DNA from: an uncultured Holophagaceae bacterium | GTDB taxonomy: Bacteria > Acidobacteriota > Holophagae > Holophagales > Holophagaceae | Direction: 5' to 3' | Length of the DNA: 5,177 bases | NCBI GenBank assembly: GCA_903927605.1 | Contig: CAIYNT010000152.1 | Span: 1-5,177 of the forward strand | Shown here: one piece after another, positions 5,177-5,177 of the stretch | How positions within the stretch are numbered: the first letter of the stretch is position 1 | Layout of the letters: every line of letters begins with the position of its first letter | Made by a program: the position numbers and the translations under genes | The notes under the pieces: generated by a model | Databases searched by the model: none | What the model was told of the DNA's origin: nothing | Seen by the model: only the letters and a program-made list of their open reading frames with translations

Positions 5177-5177
5177 C
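4709..5177 (-). CDS. C-terminal end of a tandem Ig-like repeat surface protein (partial)
   Basis: The frame is open from the right edge of the window to a TGA at 4709-4711, so the 5' part of the gene is missing; about 155 residues are visible. It consists of bacterial Ig-like beta-sandwich repeats: ATGSGPLxYQW (the tryptophan core strand), then AIPGAT, ATYxTPAT, and a strand equal to the canonical Y-x-C region. Positions that carry the disulfide cysteines in classic Ig domains are valine (ATFTVTATG; SVSVTS), and no cysteine occurs at all. Such domains are usually found in large secreted or cell-surface adhesin-like proteins; that this one is exported is inference, since the N-terminus is not in view. 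After the last repeat only ~10 residues follow (ending PIPTGAVS), with no visible sorting signal such as PEP-CTERM or LPXTG. The TTG at 5110 is not a start but lies inside a repeat. Confidence 0.85.
   Translation of the reverse strand, partial: ATGSGPLSYQWRKDGIAIPGATLATYSTPATKLFDHGRLYAVTITNRLGSSTSGNAMLAVGLAPAIAVQPASALVPVGKAATFTVTATGSGPLAYQWKKGGLAIPGATAATYTTPATTLADNGSLFSVSVTSNYGSTTSPVAQLKTSPIPTGAVS

Overview
This is a high-GC bacterial window with four recognisable blocks. It reads as an accessory signalling region with chemotaxis parts, a sigma-54-type two-component pair and a repetitive Ig-like surface protein. No marker gene fixes the organism. The combination of CheW/MCP parts, an NtrC-type regulator, cytoplasmic REC-kinase hybrids and cysteine-free tandem Ig domains would suit an Acidobacteriota (Holophagae/Geothrix-like) or a deltaproteobacterial/myxobacterial lineage; that is inference from style only.

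Plus strand, 1-983: after a short leader comes a 111-aa protein that is only the extreme C-terminal part of a methyl-accepting chemotaxis protein. It has the second methylation helix, a Pro/Ala/Arg-rich tether and a terminal W-x-x-F docking pentapeptide. Ten bases later comes cheW. The two genes look translationally coupled. No MCP sensor, membrane or signalling-hairpin sequence lies upstream in any frame. Positions 984-1275 are the gap between this unit and the convergent minus-strand genes and hold only weak inverted repeats.

Minus strand, 4445 down to 1276: read in the direction of transcription this is (i) a small unrecognised ORF (4445-4137), (ii) an NtrC-family sigma-54 activator (4099-2710) with REC, AAA+ and Fis-type HTH parts but broken by a frameshift just after Walker B, (iii) a 219-bp spacer, and (iv) a 404-aa soluble hybrid protein (2490-1276) with an N-terminal REC domain followed by a histidine kinase core. 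The spacer contains a dyad, a near-consensus -24/-12 promoter and a leader with overlapping, mutually exclusive inverted repeats. This layout suggests that the NtrC-type regulator drives transcription of the kinase gene, although the regulator as sequenced would be truncated.

Minus strand, 5177-4709: the C-terminal end of a protein made of tandem Ig-like domains with an 86-aa (258-bp) period. It enters from the right edge. The stretch 4446-4708 below it is less GC-rich and has no convincing gene.

Most notable points: the free-standing MCP adaptation tail coupled to cheW; the single clean frameshift in the NtrC-type gene, explained by loss of one GA dinucleotide; and the dyad, sigma-54-like promoter and switch-like leader upstream of the hybrid kinase. 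I did not find a phage, CRISPR, IS element, tRNA or rRNA.
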